From Paenibacillus dendrobii (GTDB lineage Bacteria > Bacillota > Bacilli > Paenibacillales > Paenibacillaceae), in the NCBI RefSeq assembly GCF_009807035.1, contig NZ_WUBI01000005.1, positions 299,624 through 363,623 of the forward strand: DNA of 64,000 bases. The letters are read 5' to 3'. A program made the position numbers and the translations under genes. Shown here in pieces: positions 53,880 through 63,325 of the stretch. Each line of letters opens with the position of its first letter. The stretch's first letter is position 1. Below the pieces are notes generated by a model. That model was given only the letters and a program-made list of their open reading frames with translations, made no database searches and was not told the DNA's origin.

Positions 53880-55505
53880 TTACGGATCGGTTAATTTGCT
53901 AACCGTAGTGCGGTTGCGGCCGTCTTTCTTGGACTGATATAAAGCTTCGTCTGCTTTTTTGACCAGCTGTTTCACGGAGCGACCGTGCACCGGAAAAGCC
54001 GCAATGCCGGCCGACAGCGTAATCGCGGCACCCGTCGGGCTTTTCGTTACAGCCAGCTGCTCTCGCAGTCGGTCTGCTATATCCTTGGCTCTGCCAAGGC
54101 CGCAATGCTTGACGAGGATGCCGAATTCTTCTCCGCCGTACCGAAAACACAAATCATCTTCTGTGGACATCAGCTGCATGATGCGTGCCAGATAGCGTAG
54201 CACATCATCCCCCACCACATGACCGTAAGTGTCATTCACATGCTTGAAGTGGTCGATATCGATCAGGATCAGCGCAAACGGAATGTTGCTTTCGACCCAT
54301 CCGGCCATCATGCCGTCAAAGGCTCTGCGATTCGCTAGACCGGTCAATTCATCGATTTTTACTTCATTGCGCAGATGCGTCAAATCCTGATTCATATTCT
54401 GAAGTGCAATTTTCACGCTTTGTGAGAGCAGTCTGACTTCATAATAATAAGAGCGAATATCCGGAATATTCTCAGCAGGCACGGGCCGGAGCGTGGCTTC
54501 ATCCGAGAACTGGGCCAGCGTATGGAGCGGCTTGGCAATCCGGTTCGCAATCCACCACCCAAGCAGCAAGATCAGGAGCAGGAAGGGAAGCGACACCAGC
54601 AGCATTCTTTTGACCAGATTATAGAGAGGCTTGTCAATCACTTCCGCCGGAGTCTGGGAGATGATCCCCCAGGAGCTGCTCGGCTCGTAGGCATATCCCG
54701 CCAGAAAGCGGTTGCCTTCCGAATTCGTCACCCTCTGCGATCCGCTTTGGCCCTGTATTACCTTCCCGACCACGTCATTTTGCACGACCGATTGCCCAAT
54801 CCGTTTTTGATTCGGATGAAATATCAGATCTCCGCTTTTTTCCACGACAAAAACATACGAACCGTCGCCGAAAAAATGCTCTTTCAGCATGTTGCTCAGC
54901 ACATTTTTTTCTTCAAGATAGATCGTTCCGCCCACAAAACCTTTGTAATGGCCGCTTTTATCGATAATTGGAGCGGAAACCAGTATAATTAAACGCCCGG
55001 TGGTTGCTCGGTAAGGCTCCGAAATGAAAGGTTTTTTCGTATCTACAGCCATTTTGCTTTGCTCTGAAGTCAGCTTGTCGCCAATGGAAATGCCAACGGT
55101 ACGCGGACTGAGCGCACGAATAATCCGGTTGTTATCAGCAACAACGATCGAATTAAAATATTGCGTATTCTCCTGAAACAAATCATCGAATAACTGAATA
55201 TCCATCACGTCTTCACGTTCGGAAATCTTGGCGATCGCCCGGATATTCTCCTGCATCGTAATCAGAAGTTCATTGGTATTGGAAGCCAGCTTCTTTGCAT
55301 AGGACTCATTTTTGTTCAAATAATTGCTTATCAAGGAGGCCCGGTTAACCTGCACAGCAGAGGTGATGCTTGTCAGCATAGTCAGCAAAATCGCCGTGAT
55401 GACGAGTAAACTGATGGTAAACCGGAGTGTAAATCCCTTTTTGATAAAGTATTTCAAAATTGCATCCCGCCTGCGTAAAATATATGGAAGATGATGTAAC
55501 TTCAT
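53880..55505 (-). CDS. Membrane diguanylate cyclase (dCACHE-HAMP-GGDEF)
   Basis: A 541-residue membrane sensor that makes cyclic-di-GMP. First transmembrane helix about 28-50; an extracellular dCACHE ligand domain follows (about 55-295), then a second helix (about 300-322), HAMP (IANRIAKPLHTLAQF), and a GGDEF domain with DELTGLANRRAFDGMM and the active site RYGGEEF. The residues just before it are TEDD and not RxxD, so the product-inhibition I-site is missing. ATG at 55505. It stands alone; its signal is unknown. Confidence 0.9.
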   Translation of the reverse strand: MKLHHLPYILRRRDAILKYFIKKGFTLRFTISLLVITAILLTMLTSITSAVQVNRASLISNYLNKNESYAKKLASNTNELLITMQENIRAIAKISEREDVMDIQLFDDLFQENTQYFNSIVVADNNRIIRALSPRTVGISIGDKLTSEQSKMAVDTKKPFISEPYRATTGRLIILVSAPIIDKSGHYKGFVGGTIYLEEKNVLSNMLKEHFFGDGSYVFVVEKSGDLIFHPNQKRIGQSVVQNDVVGKVIQGQSGSQRVTNSEGNRFLAGYAYEPSSSWGIISQTPAEVIDKPLYNLVKRMLLVSLPFLLLILLLGWWIANRIAKPLHTLAQFSDEATLRPVPAENIPDIRSYYYEVRLLSQSVKIALQNMNQDLTHLRNEVKIDELTGLANRRAFDGMMAGWVESNIPFALILIDIDHFKHVNDTYGHVVGDDVLRYLARIMQLMSTEDDLCFRYGGEEFGILVKHCGLGRAKDIADRLREQLAVTKSPTGAAITLSAGIAAFPVHGRSVKQLVKKADEALYQSKKDGRNRTTVSKLTDP

Positions 55506-55592
55506 GCCATCTACTCATTATACATCAGAGCTGAGGACACGAATATATCATAGATGATAAAATCTGTGCCGATATAAAAATATTTAACGGCA

Positions 55593-56393
55593 TTAAAGGC
55601 AGACTTTAAAAAAGGCTTTAGCCGTACGCGTCGTTTGGCTTGCCACTTCCTCTGCGTCCTTTCCCATGCAAGAGGCGATGACATGAACAATATGCGTCAA
55701 AAAGGCAGGCTCGTTCCGGCCGCTTTTTGGCTTGGGCCGCATGTCCCGCGGAGTAAGATAAGGTGCATCCGTTTCGATCATGAGGCGATTCAGCGGAATA
55801 TCCTTCACGAGTTCGCGCAAATGCTGCCCGCGCCGTTCGTCGCAAATCCAGCCGGTGATGCCGATGTGAAAACCCATGTCGAGATAAGCGTGAAGCTCGT
55901 CGCCCGATCCTGTAAAGCAATGAACGACCGATCTGGATATCATCCCTGGATGCTCTTGCATGATGCTGGCGAAATCGGCATGCGCATCCCGCTCATGCAA
56001 GAACAGCGGCAAATCCAGCTCCTCTGCAAGCTTAATCTGCTCCCGAAACCAATGACGCTGTACATCCCGCGGCGAAAAGTCCCGGTTGTAGTCCAGTCCG
56101 CACTCCCCAATAGCTACCACCTGCGGCAGCGCAGCAAGCTCCCTCAATCTGTCCAGGGTATCCGCAGTACACGCCTTCACATCATGCGGATGCACTCCTG
56201 CGGTTGAGTACAGCTTGCCGGGGAATTGTTCCGCATATTTCATGGCTTCCCTGCTGCTCTCCACGCTCGTGCCGGTAATGATCAGAGGCGACACGCCTTC
56301 AGCTTCGGCCCGGTTCAGCACCTCCTCCCGGTCCTTGTCAAATGAACGATTGGTCAAGTTAACTCCGATATCTATGATTTTAGGAAGCATCAT
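55593..56393 (-). CDS. tatD: TatD-family metal-dependent DNase, E. coli-type
   Basis: A 266-residue amidohydrolase-fold 3'-5' exonuclease. IDIGVNLTNRSFDKDR replaces the DxHxH motif of YabD-like paralogues and is characteristic of E. coli TatD itself. Metal ligands follow in IGECGLDYNR, FLHERDAH, VHCFTG and ETDAPYLTPRD. Start at ATG 56393 or 56390, after AAAGGGG. A terminator-like stem lies in the leader (56427-56455). Confidence 0.9.
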   Translation of the reverse strand: MMLPKIIDIGVNLTNRSFDKDREEVLNRAEAEGVSPLIITGTSVESSREAMKYAEQFPGKLYSTAGVHPHDVKACTADTLDRLRELAALPQVVAIGECGLDYNRDFSPRDVQRHWFREQIKLAEELDLPLFLHERDAHADFASIMQEHPGMISRSVVHCFTGSGDELHAYLDMGFHIGITGWICDERRGQHLRELVKDIPLNRLMIETDAPYLTPRDMRPKPKSGRNEPAFLTHIVHVIASCMGKDAEEVASQTTRTAKAFFKVCL

Positions 56394-56426
56394 ACTGCCC
56401 CTTTCTTGTACATAGTCTGCATCGAA

Positions 56427-56455
56427 AAAACCGCAGCCTTCCGGCATGCGGTTCT
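56427..56455 (-). terminator. Terminator-like stem in the tatD leader
   Basis: Minus strand AACCGCA, loop, TGCGGTT and TTTTC, 34 bp before tatD. No minus-strand gene ends here, so it is an attenuator candidate. The 365-bp gap 56394-56758 holds only this and the promoter region of the next gene. Confidence 0.6.
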
Positions 56456-56758
56456 TCTATGGCTCATGGGTTACAGAATAACATACTGGAACAGTCTAAG
56501 CCAAACTTATCGGTACTACAATGCGGCATAAGGAGCAGAGGATGCGGCTTCCGGCCTGATTGCTCACCGGGTACTGCGGACCTGCCATGCTGCCCGATTC
56601 CAGCCTCATGCTTTACACCTCCTCTTCCTTCATCGCGTTCTATCGCATGTACCGGTTATTTATGCCGATTCCTTCATCTTCCAAAGGTTTTCTAATTACT
56701 TAAGGTATAGTATACTGAAGTTACAGGAACACTTGTTCCTAATTAGGAGGTATTATCC

Positions 56759-57748
56759 ATGCCCAAGAAGATCTATGAATCATCAACCACCAAACAAACG
56801 CTGAATCGGGTCAAAGCGGAAAGCATGCCCTTTGACTGGTCCATTAACCCATACCGCGGCTGTGCTCACGGCTGCAGCTTTTGTTACGCGAGAGCATTTC
56901 AATCCTTTATCGGCCGGGAAGCGGACGATGAATTTCAAAACCGCATCCTGCTCAAGACAAACGCGGCTGAAGCGCTTGAATCCCAGCTGTCGCGCATGGC
57001 CAAACGGTTCGATTACGACATCGGCCAACTGCGGGATCATGTAGGACTCGTCACTTTAGGAACGGCGACCGATCCATACCAACCGATCGAGATGAAGTCG
57101 AAGATTACGCGGGGATGCCTGGAGGTGCTTGCGAAATACCGGATTCGCACAACCATTACCACTCGTTCCCCGTTGATCCTGCGCGATCTGGATCTGCTGA
57201 GCCAGATGGACATTACTTCGGTCAACATCAGCTTGAATTCTCTGGATCCCGCCATCATCCGCATGATGGAACCTGGAGCTCCTTTACCTTATAAAAGACT
57301 GGAGGCGGTTCAAAAACTGTCGTCCGGCGGTGTGCGTACCGGCCTGTTTATCGCTCCTATCCTTCCCTTTTTGACTGATTCTAGGGAGAGTTTAGAAGAG
57401 TTAATGAACGCTGCCAAAAATCATCGCGCTTCATTTGCGATGACATCCCTACTTCGGCTCACCCCGGACGTAAAGGCATGGTTCATGCATTCGCTCGCGC
57501 AGCATCATCCGGAGCTGGTACCGAAGTACAGAAGGCTGTTTCACGGAGCCTATCCCGATAACGCCTATACCGACCGTATCAAGGCCCTTACCAGAGAATT
57601 GAAGCAGAAGCTTCAACTGAGCGGAGAAGTACCGGAGGACAGCGTACGTGACTGTAAATCGGATGCACATGCAGAATCCGCTAACTCGCCTAAACCTAAC
57701 ATGCCGCTTCCCGCTCCCGAGGTGGAGCAGCTGAGCTTTTCATTCTGA
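56759..57748 (+). CDS. SPL-family radical SAM protein (Rv2578c-like)
   Basis: A 329-residue radical SAM protein of the spore-photoproduct-lyase family. The [4Fe-4S] motif is RGCAHGCSFCYAR with Cys35, Cys39 and Cys42 (CxxxCxxC). SLNSLDPAIIRMMEPGAPLPYKRLEAV and TLGTATDPYQPIE are family phrases. It is not the sporulation SplB itself, which is shorter at the C-terminus. The last residues, VEQLSFSF, look like a sliding-clamp-binding peptide (QLxLF type). ATG start with AGGAGG. Function is probably DNA-related (inference). Confidence 0.87.
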   Translation: MPKKIYESSTTKQTLNRVKAESMPFDWSINPYRGCAHGCSFCYARAFQSFIGREADDEFQNRILLKTNAAEALESQLSRMAKRFDYDIGQLRDHVGLVTLGTATDPYQPIEMKSKITRGCLEVLAKYRIRTTITTRSPLILRDLDLLSQMDITSVNISLNSLDPAIIRMMEPGAPLPYKRLEAVQKLSSGGVRTGLFIAPILPFLTDSRESLEELMNAAKNHRASFAMTSLLRLTPDVKAWFMHSLAQHHPELVPKYRRLFHGAYPDNAYTDRIKALTRELKQKLQLSGEVPEDSVRDCKSDAHAESANSPKPNMPLPAPEVEQLSFSF

Positions 57749-57752
57749 GACT

Positions 57753-60002
57753 CTATTTCATCATCTCCAGCAAACGGTCTAGCTCTGTTTGCTGGTATCG
57801 CGCCAAACCGCCGTTCGAAGAGCCGACGTACAGCTCTCCTCCGCTCATATTTAGAAGGCCTTCTATGCCTCTCCGGTAGTGAGCTTCGCTGAAGTCGAGC
57901 AGATTGTCACGTATTCTGCCCAATAAGCCGCCGTCCTCCTTGCGCAGCACCAGCATATCCGAACCATAGCCAATCACCACGGTCTTGGATAGCACGGCAT
58001 AACGGCTTTTAGCCATTTCATCAAGCGTATAAGGACTAGACGATTGGGTGGTCGTAACGGGCATCTGCCAGAGTACGTTTCCTGTCGAACGGTCGACGGC
58101 TGCCGGCAATCCGTTTAATACCACATACAGCCGGGTGGAATCGAAAGCGCCGCTTACCGCTTTTCCATGTAAAGTCCAAATTACGCGTTGTTCGAAAACA
58201 TCGTACAAGGACGTTTCCTTGATGTTAGAAGCGTCAAAGTATTCAGAACCGCCTGACCGCTGCACCAGTATATAGCGCTGCTCATTGGTTGTTTCAAATC
58301 GCTCCTGCTCGCTCCATGGATATTGGGCCAACACCCGGCCACTCTCCGTGTCGAGGAGCATCCATGCATTGCCGATCAGGAACCAGCGGCTGGATTGCCA
58401 AGGCTCCAGCGGTAAGTGGATCGTCCCGTAACTGTAATAGGGATGCGTTTGGGGATCTTGATTCAGATCTCCCCGTCCGGATACGCTCCATACTTTTGTA
58501 CCGTCCTTCGGGTCCAGCGCCTTCAGCGTCAAACCCTCCTGGATTAGAATATAAGGGTCTTCCGAATCCGTACGGAGTATTTGCTGATTCCCCCTTAGGG
58601 ATTGATTCCACAGCTGTTTACCCGTCGCACGGTCCAGAACGGTTAGCACTCCGGATGCCTGAGCCGAGTCTGCCACCTGATGCAAGAGAATGACGTCCTT
58701 GGCGGCGTACATCTGCAGTTGATGACCTTCGGGCAGCAGCTTTTCCCATAGCAGCTTCCCATCCTTCAAGTTTAACTCCCGGACATGATGCTCATAAATA
58801 TTCTTCTTGGCGTCGTACTCGGTATATATGGCTGCCGTATCGCTTGATTCATCCAGAAAAGCATCCAGCATGCCAAAGCCCGCGTCGATCTGCCACAACT
58901 TGCGGCCTGAAGCCCGGTCCACCGCGTAGATGGATGAGTCATGATGCATGCCGCTGAATCCGCCGTCGTCCCCATTTAGCAGCAGGACCTCATTCGTTGC
59001 GCCGATCAGATAGGAATAATTCAGATCCCCTTGATTTCGCCAAACAGGCTTCGCGTTTAACGTGAGCCCAGCAGGCATGGATCGGAAATCATATGTCAAT
59101 GTATAATTGTCACCCGAATACACGTTCATTTGCAGCATTCTGTCTGCCGGGAGAATCCATTTCCAAGCCTCTAGCTTGCCTTCCTTGGAGAAGCTTACCG
59201 TGAACTGAGCAAGCTGGCGTTCATAACGCCATGTGGTTCCCATCCGCATCGGGTCGCCCAGCTCTGCCAGATTGGCCGAATGCTCCGTAGCATCCGGTGT
59301 TCCGAGAAGCTTTTGAACACGCGCCTGATCCTCGCCTTTTTGAAGCCATATCTCCGTCATATTTCTGGCAAGCTCTGTAGGTACGTCGGAATCTTTACTC
59401 AGCACACCCGCTGGTATCATCGTCATGGAGCTGATGCTTGCACTGCTGACCCAGAACAGGACAGGTCTGTACACTGTGCCGCCTGACATCCAAGTCTGCG
59501 GGCTGATCAGCACCCCGGTCCAATCCTTCCACTTCGCAAGGGCTACCAGCTTCCCTCCTGGTTGAGGAGGCGCCCATTTCAAAGCACTTCCCGGGGCAAG
59601 GGACAGCTTGGCATTCGGATTCAAGGTGACATAGGCAGGCTCTGTTTCCGCAATGGCCTTGGCTGCAGCCGTGGTGTACCAAAGCGGAATCCACCTGCCG
59701 TCCTCACTATCTGAAGCAACCAGCCCCAAGTCTCCATTCACGGGCTTCGCTTTAACCGTTTCACCTATACTGCCGTAGTCCGCTGCCTTGAAATCCGCCC
59801 AAGCGGAGGATGCCGTAAGCCGAGTTGGAAAATATGGTGTTCGGTAATGAAAAACGAACTTGCTTGCAGCCTGCACCGGTTTTGATGCTGAGGGTTGCGA
59901 AGATAAGGCTGTTCCGGTGGCAGCAGGCAGAATCAGGATCAGCAGCATGCAGGAGACCAACATTAGAACTGCTGCACTCGTCTTTGACTTCAGCGGCTTC
60001 AT
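57753..60002 (-). CDS. Secreted PQQ-like beta-propeller protein
   Basis: A 749-residue exported protein. A signal peptide covers about 1-45. Residues 50-330 form an N-terminal domain, with a SmpA/BamE-like sequence around VQKLLGTPDATEHSANLAELGDPMRMGTTWRYE. From about 340 to the end there are WD/PQQ-type blades (AVDRASGRKLWQIDAGFG, VLDRATGKQLWNQSL, ALDPKDGTKVWSVSG, and VDRSTGNVLWQMPV), giving a seven- or eight-blade propeller. Probably an envelope scaffold with no bound cofactor. Ends five bases from the convergent radical SAM gene. Confidence 0.85.
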   Translation of the reverse strand: MKPLKSKTSAAVLMLVSCMLLILILPAATGTALSSQPSASKPVQAASKFVFHYRTPYFPTRLTASSAWADFKAADYGSIGETVKAKPVNGDLGLVASDSEDGRWIPLWYTTAAAKAIAETEPAYVTLNPNAKLSLAPGSALKWAPPQPGGKLVALAKWKDWTGVLISPQTWMSGGTVYRPVLFWVSSASISSMTMIPAGVLSKDSDVPTELARNMTEIWLQKGEDQARVQKLLGTPDATEHSANLAELGDPMRMGTTWRYERQLAQFTVSFSKEGKLEAWKWILPADRMLQMNVYSGDNYTLTYDFRSMPAGLTLNAKPVWRNQGDLNYSYLIGATNEVLLLNGDDGGFSGMHHDSSIYAVDRASGRKLWQIDAGFGMLDAFLDESSDTAAIYTEYDAKKNIYEHHVRELNLKDGKLLWEKLLPEGHQLQMYAAKDVILLHQVADSAQASGVLTVLDRATGKQLWNQSLRGNQQILRTDSEDPYILIQEGLTLKALDPKDGTKVWSVSGRGDLNQDPQTHPYYSYGTIHLPLEPWQSSRWFLIGNAWMLLDTESGRVLAQYPWSEQERFETTNEQRYILVQRSGGSEYFDASNIKETSLYDVFEQRVIWTLHGKAVSGAFDSTRLYVVLNGLPAAVDRSTGNVLWQMPVTTTQSSSPYTLDEMAKSRYAVLSKTVVIGYGSDMLVLRKEDGGLLGRIRDNLLDFSEAHYRRGIEGLLNMSGGELYVGSSNGGLARYQQTELDRLLEMMK

Positions 60003-60086
60003 TCGCTTCAGAACCCACCTTTCATGAATTCGAATTCAAGGCTTTTAGGTATATGGACGGTTAATTTTGGAAAATGTTCCGCTTCG

Positions 60087-60125
60087 CAAAAAAATAAGAA
60101 GCCCCATCTTAAAGATGTGAGCTTC
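60087..60125 (-). terminator. Terminator of the hybrid histidine kinase gene
   Basis: Minus strand AGAAGCTCACATCTT, AAGATGGGGCTTCTT, then seven T; it overlaps the last codons. Confidence 0.75.
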
Positions 60126-62037
60126 TGTTCAGCTTCCCGTTCTTCAAATCCAGCGAGGCGATCACTTCCATCACCGTCTGCGTCTTGATCGGCTTGCTGA
60201 TATACTCATCCATTCCCGCTGCCAGGCAACTCTCCCGGTCACCCTTCAGCGCGTTGGCGGTCACGGCGACGATAGCCGGGCAGCGCTCTTCAGGAAGCGT
60301 CCTCCGGATCGCCCGGGTCGCTTCGAAACCGTTCAATCCAGGCATTTGAATATCCATAAAAATAAGATCATAATAACCTTCCTGCGCTGCTTGAACCACA
60401 TCTTTCCCGTTGGTAACAATGGTTGTCCGGTGACCTTGGTTCTCAAGCATCTTCCGGAGTACAATCTGATTGACCAGATTATCTTCAGCAATCAGAATAT
60501 CCAAAGAAGAGGGACCCGATTCCTCATGATCCTCGAATCGATCTTCGGGATATGACCAGTTTTCCCTTGTCACCACTACCGTGAATACAAACGTGGCACC
60601 GGGTAGATCTTTCGGTTCCACCCATATTTGTCCCCCCATTAACTCAACAAGCTTTTTCGTGATTGCCAATCCGAGACCCGTTCCCTCATGATTTCGCGTC
60701 ATGAAATTATTGACTTGCGAAAACGGCTCAAAAATATAGTCCACCTTGGAAGCAGGAATGCCGATTCCGGTATCCTTGACTTTAAACTCTAATTTGATTG
60801 TCCGCTTATCCTCAGAAAGCTTCCGTACTTGGGTAGTAATTCCGCCAGCAAACGTGAATTTCACTGCGTTGCCGATCAGATTCATCAGAATCTGCTTTAG
60901 GCGCTTCGCATCCCCGATCATCATCATAGGAACGTTATCGTCTATCTCAAAATTCATGTTCAGTTTCTTCTCATGGATTCTGGCGGACAACACATCAAAA
61001 GTCTCTTCAACACATTTTCTGACATCGAACAGCTCTTCCTGCAGCTCGGTTTTGCCAGACTCCACCTTGGAAAAATCCAGAATATCGTTAATGATGGCAA
61101 GAAGCGTCTCACCGCTTTGGCGGATAATTTTCACGTATTCGCTCTGCTCGTCATCCAGCTCCGTGGTCGTCTCGAGCAAATCGGTCATGCCAATGACGCC
61201 ATTCATGGGAGTTCGGATTTCATGGCTCATCACGGCCAGGAATTCGCTTTTGGCCCTATTGGTATTCTCTGCGGATTCCTTGGCTACCAGCAGCTGCTTC
61301 TGCTCGGTTACATCCTTGGCAATGATATAAAAGCCTACGTTTTTGCCATTCACATAGATCGGCGCAATGGATGTTAGCACGTCTACCGCATGTCCGTCTT
61401 TATGATATATTTTATCGATATTCTTCTCGATCGAAGGATTCGTCAAGGATTCCATTAATAATTTCCGTTGGTTCTCCTCGCCTATGAAACGGGAAATCGG
61501 CTGTCCCGCCATTTGATTCACGCAGCAGCCGGTCATTTTCTCAGCCATCGTGTTGACGTTAATGATGTTCCCTTCCAGACCGAGGGAAATGACCGCATCA
61601 TGATTATATCTTTTTAATGACGTATAGCGCTCCACCGACTCCTGCAGCTTCGACTCAGCCAATTTATTTTTGGTAATATCATTGATCTGGATAATATAAG
61701 ACTGCGGATTCCCTTCCGGATCAAGCATGACCGAAGCAAATACGGACGCCCATACGATATCCCCATTTTTGCTGATATACCGCGTTTCCGTTTCAACGGT
61801 ACCACCCGACCTGTTCTTCAGCTTGGTTTGGTAAAGCATGATATTGCGCTCCAAATCATCGGGGTGAATGAGATCCTGAAACCTTTGTTCCATCAATTCA
61901 CTTTCAGAATAACCCATAATTCGGCAGATTGCCGGATTCCCCCTCAGCCAATCACCGTCAAGTGAAAGCATCGCGATTCCAAAAGGAGCAGCATTGTACA
62001 CTTCCCGGAAAAATGCATCTGCTTTTATGGTACTCAT
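60109..62037 (-). CDS. Soluble PAS-PAS hybrid sensor histidine kinase
   Basis: A 642-residue hybrid kinase without membrane helices. Two PAS/PAC domains (about 8-125 and 135-250), HisKA with phosphoacceptor His272 in MSHEIRTPMNG, HATPase_c with N-box LIGNAVKFTF, G1 DTGIGIP and G2 GTGLGLAI, and a C-terminal receiver with Asp in DLIFMDIQMPGLNG and Lys in YISKPIK. No partner regulator is next to it, and the receiver is the last domain, so output must go through a separate Hpt or regulator. ATG start with GGAGG. Confidence 0.93.
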   Translation of the reverse strand: MSTIKADAFFREVYNAAPFGIAMLSLDGDWLRGNPAICRIMGYSESELMEQRFQDLIHPDDLERNIMLYQTKLKNRSGGTVETETRYISKNGDIVWASVFASVMLDPEGNPQSYIIQINDITKNKLAESKLQESVERYTSLKRYNHDAVISLGLEGNIINVNTMAEKMTGCCVNQMAGQPISRFIGEENQRKLLMESLTNPSIEKNIDKIYHKDGHAVDVLTSIAPIYVNGKNVGFYIIAKDVTEQKQLLVAKESAENTNRAKSEFLAVMSHEIRTPMNGVIGMTDLLETTTELDDEQSEYVKIIRQSGETLLAIINDILDFSKVESGKTELQEELFDVRKCVEETFDVLSARIHEKKLNMNFEIDDNVPMMMIGDAKRLKQILMNLIGNAVKFTFAGGITTQVRKLSEDKRTIKLEFKVKDTGIGIPASKVDYIFEPFSQVNNFMTRNHEGTGLGLAITKKLVELMGGQIWVEPKDLPGATFVFTVVVTRENWSYPEDRFEDHEESGPSSLDILIAEDNLVNQIVLRKMLENQGHRTTIVTNGKDVVQAAQEGYYDLIFMDIQMPGLNGFEATRAIRRTLPEERCPAIVAVTANALKGDRESCLAAGMDEYISKPIKTQTVMEVIASLDLKNGKLNRSSHL

Positions 62038-62262
62038 TACGCGCCTCCGTCCGCTAAGTATTGATTATCGTAAGTCCAAATCTATTTATTATTCATCGAA
62101 AGGTTACAGATTTTAATATGTATAACATACGATAACTTGAAAATGAACGCAAAGACAGTTTTAACATTCATTAAACCGGATCCGGAACATAGAATCAGCC
62201 TTTCGCCGTAAAGAGAAATATTTCGACATCATTCTTTGAAAATATCAAAAGACTGGCGAATA

Positions 62263-62290
62263 CAAAAAAGGAAGGGCTACCCCTTCCTTC
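62263..62290 (-). terminator. Terminator of the DinB-family gene
   Basis: Minus strand AAGGAAGGGG, loop TAG, CCCTTCCTT and six T. Confidence 0.85.
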
Positions 62291-62314
62291 GCTGCTATAT
62301 TGGACGACTACCCG

Positions 62315-62773
62315 TTACTCTGGCTGAATAAAAAATGGAAGCTTCTCCACTCCAACCATCCGGAGGTAAATAAACATCTGGCCTTTATGATGTACCTCAT
62401 GATCTTTGCACAACTGCAAAAGGCTTTCGCCGGTCACTTTTTTACGATTGAACTCAACCAAACCGGTAAGTTGTTCCGGGGTTAAAGACAATATCTCCGC
62501 TTTGGATTTAGCTGTGTACTCCCCCAAGATGCGGCGGACGTCGCCCATATCGGCAAATTCCGGTTTGGCGGGCAGCGCGAATGTTCCGGTGGTCACCAGA
62601 TTGAGGAACATATCCATCGATGTGGCAATATGAACGACAAGCTCGCCTAAGGACATCGCTCCCTCCCAAGGTTTGAAATGAATATGCTCATCCTTCGCCA
62701 GTTCCGTGAGTTGAATCCATATTTCGCGATGCTGGGCCAACTTGGTCCAAATTTCTTCATTCTTATTCATCAT
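62315..62773 (-). CDS. DinB/YfiT-family putative metal-dependent protein
   Basis: A 152-residue four-helix bundle. The three metal His positions fit: LVVHIATSMD, and DHEVHHKGQMFIYLRMVG near the C-terminus. Family members are damage-inducible or act as thiol-dependent transferases; the substrate here is unknown. ATG 62773 or 62770 with GGGGAGG. It lies 24 bp after the preceding unknown gene and is probably cotranscribed with it. Confidence 0.88.
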   Translation of the reverse strand: MMNKNEEIWTKLAQHREIWIQLTELAKDEHIHFKPWEGAMSLGELVVHIATSMDMFLNLVTTGTFALPAKPEFADMGDVRRILGEYTAKSKAEILSLTPEQLTGLVEFNRKKVTGESLLQLCKDHEVHHKGQMFIYLRMVGVEKLPFFIQPE

Positions 62774-62797
62774 TCTGCCTCCCCTATATGTACAGTC

Positions 62798-63325
62798 TCA
62801 TGATAATAATTGACTCTTAAGCTCTTCCAATGAACGCATCGAATGCGAGATCAGCTCTGGTATGTCCTCCATCTGATCCTCATCGATTTTGCGCTCGAAC
62901 CTCAGCTCCGCTTCATTTCTGTAGCTGTCGCGATCCCGCCCATAGATGCGGCTCAGCGTTTGAACGAGCGGAACCCCAGGCCAAATCTCCTGAAGAATTT
63001 GATCGATTTGCACGCACGCCTGCTCCGCTTCCGTCCGGCTGACCTCTATTCCGAAGCAAATCCGCAGCAGACATCCGGGCCGCTCTCCCTTCAGCTCGAG
63101 AATCTCGGCAGACAGATCGGCGACGGTTGCCTCCAGCCTGATCTCGGCCGAGATATCGGGTTCTTCCGCTAATGCAAAGCAGATGGCAAACTCGCGCGAC
63201 ATGACGGACATTTCCACACGGTCGGTACGGCCCGTGATTCGGATCGTACCATCCAGGTTATCCAGGTCGTACAGCTGATTTTCGAATGCAACCTTTAAAT
63301 TGTCGAAAATGGTCGGATCGAACAT
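62798..63325 (-). CDS. Hypothetical protein coupled to a Gfo/Idh/MocA gene
   Basis: A 175-residue acidic soluble protein with no motif I recognise; the part from about 105 onwards is helical and Glu-rich (RTEAEQACVQIDQILQEIWPGVP, and KIDEDQMEDIPELISHSMRSLEELK). The start is taken as the ATG at 63325, which shares bases with the stop of the oxidoreductase gene (TAATG), so translation is coupled; an ATG two codons earlier is possible. Confidence 0.65.
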   Translation of the reverse strand: MFDPTIFDNLKVAFENQLYDLDNLDGTIRITGRTDRVEMSVMSREFAICFALAEEPDISAEIRLEATVADLSAEILELKGERPGCLLRICFGIEVSRTEAEQACVQIDQILQEIWPGVPLVQTLSRIYGRDRDSYRNEAELRFERKIDEDQMEDIPELISHSMRSLEELKSQLLS

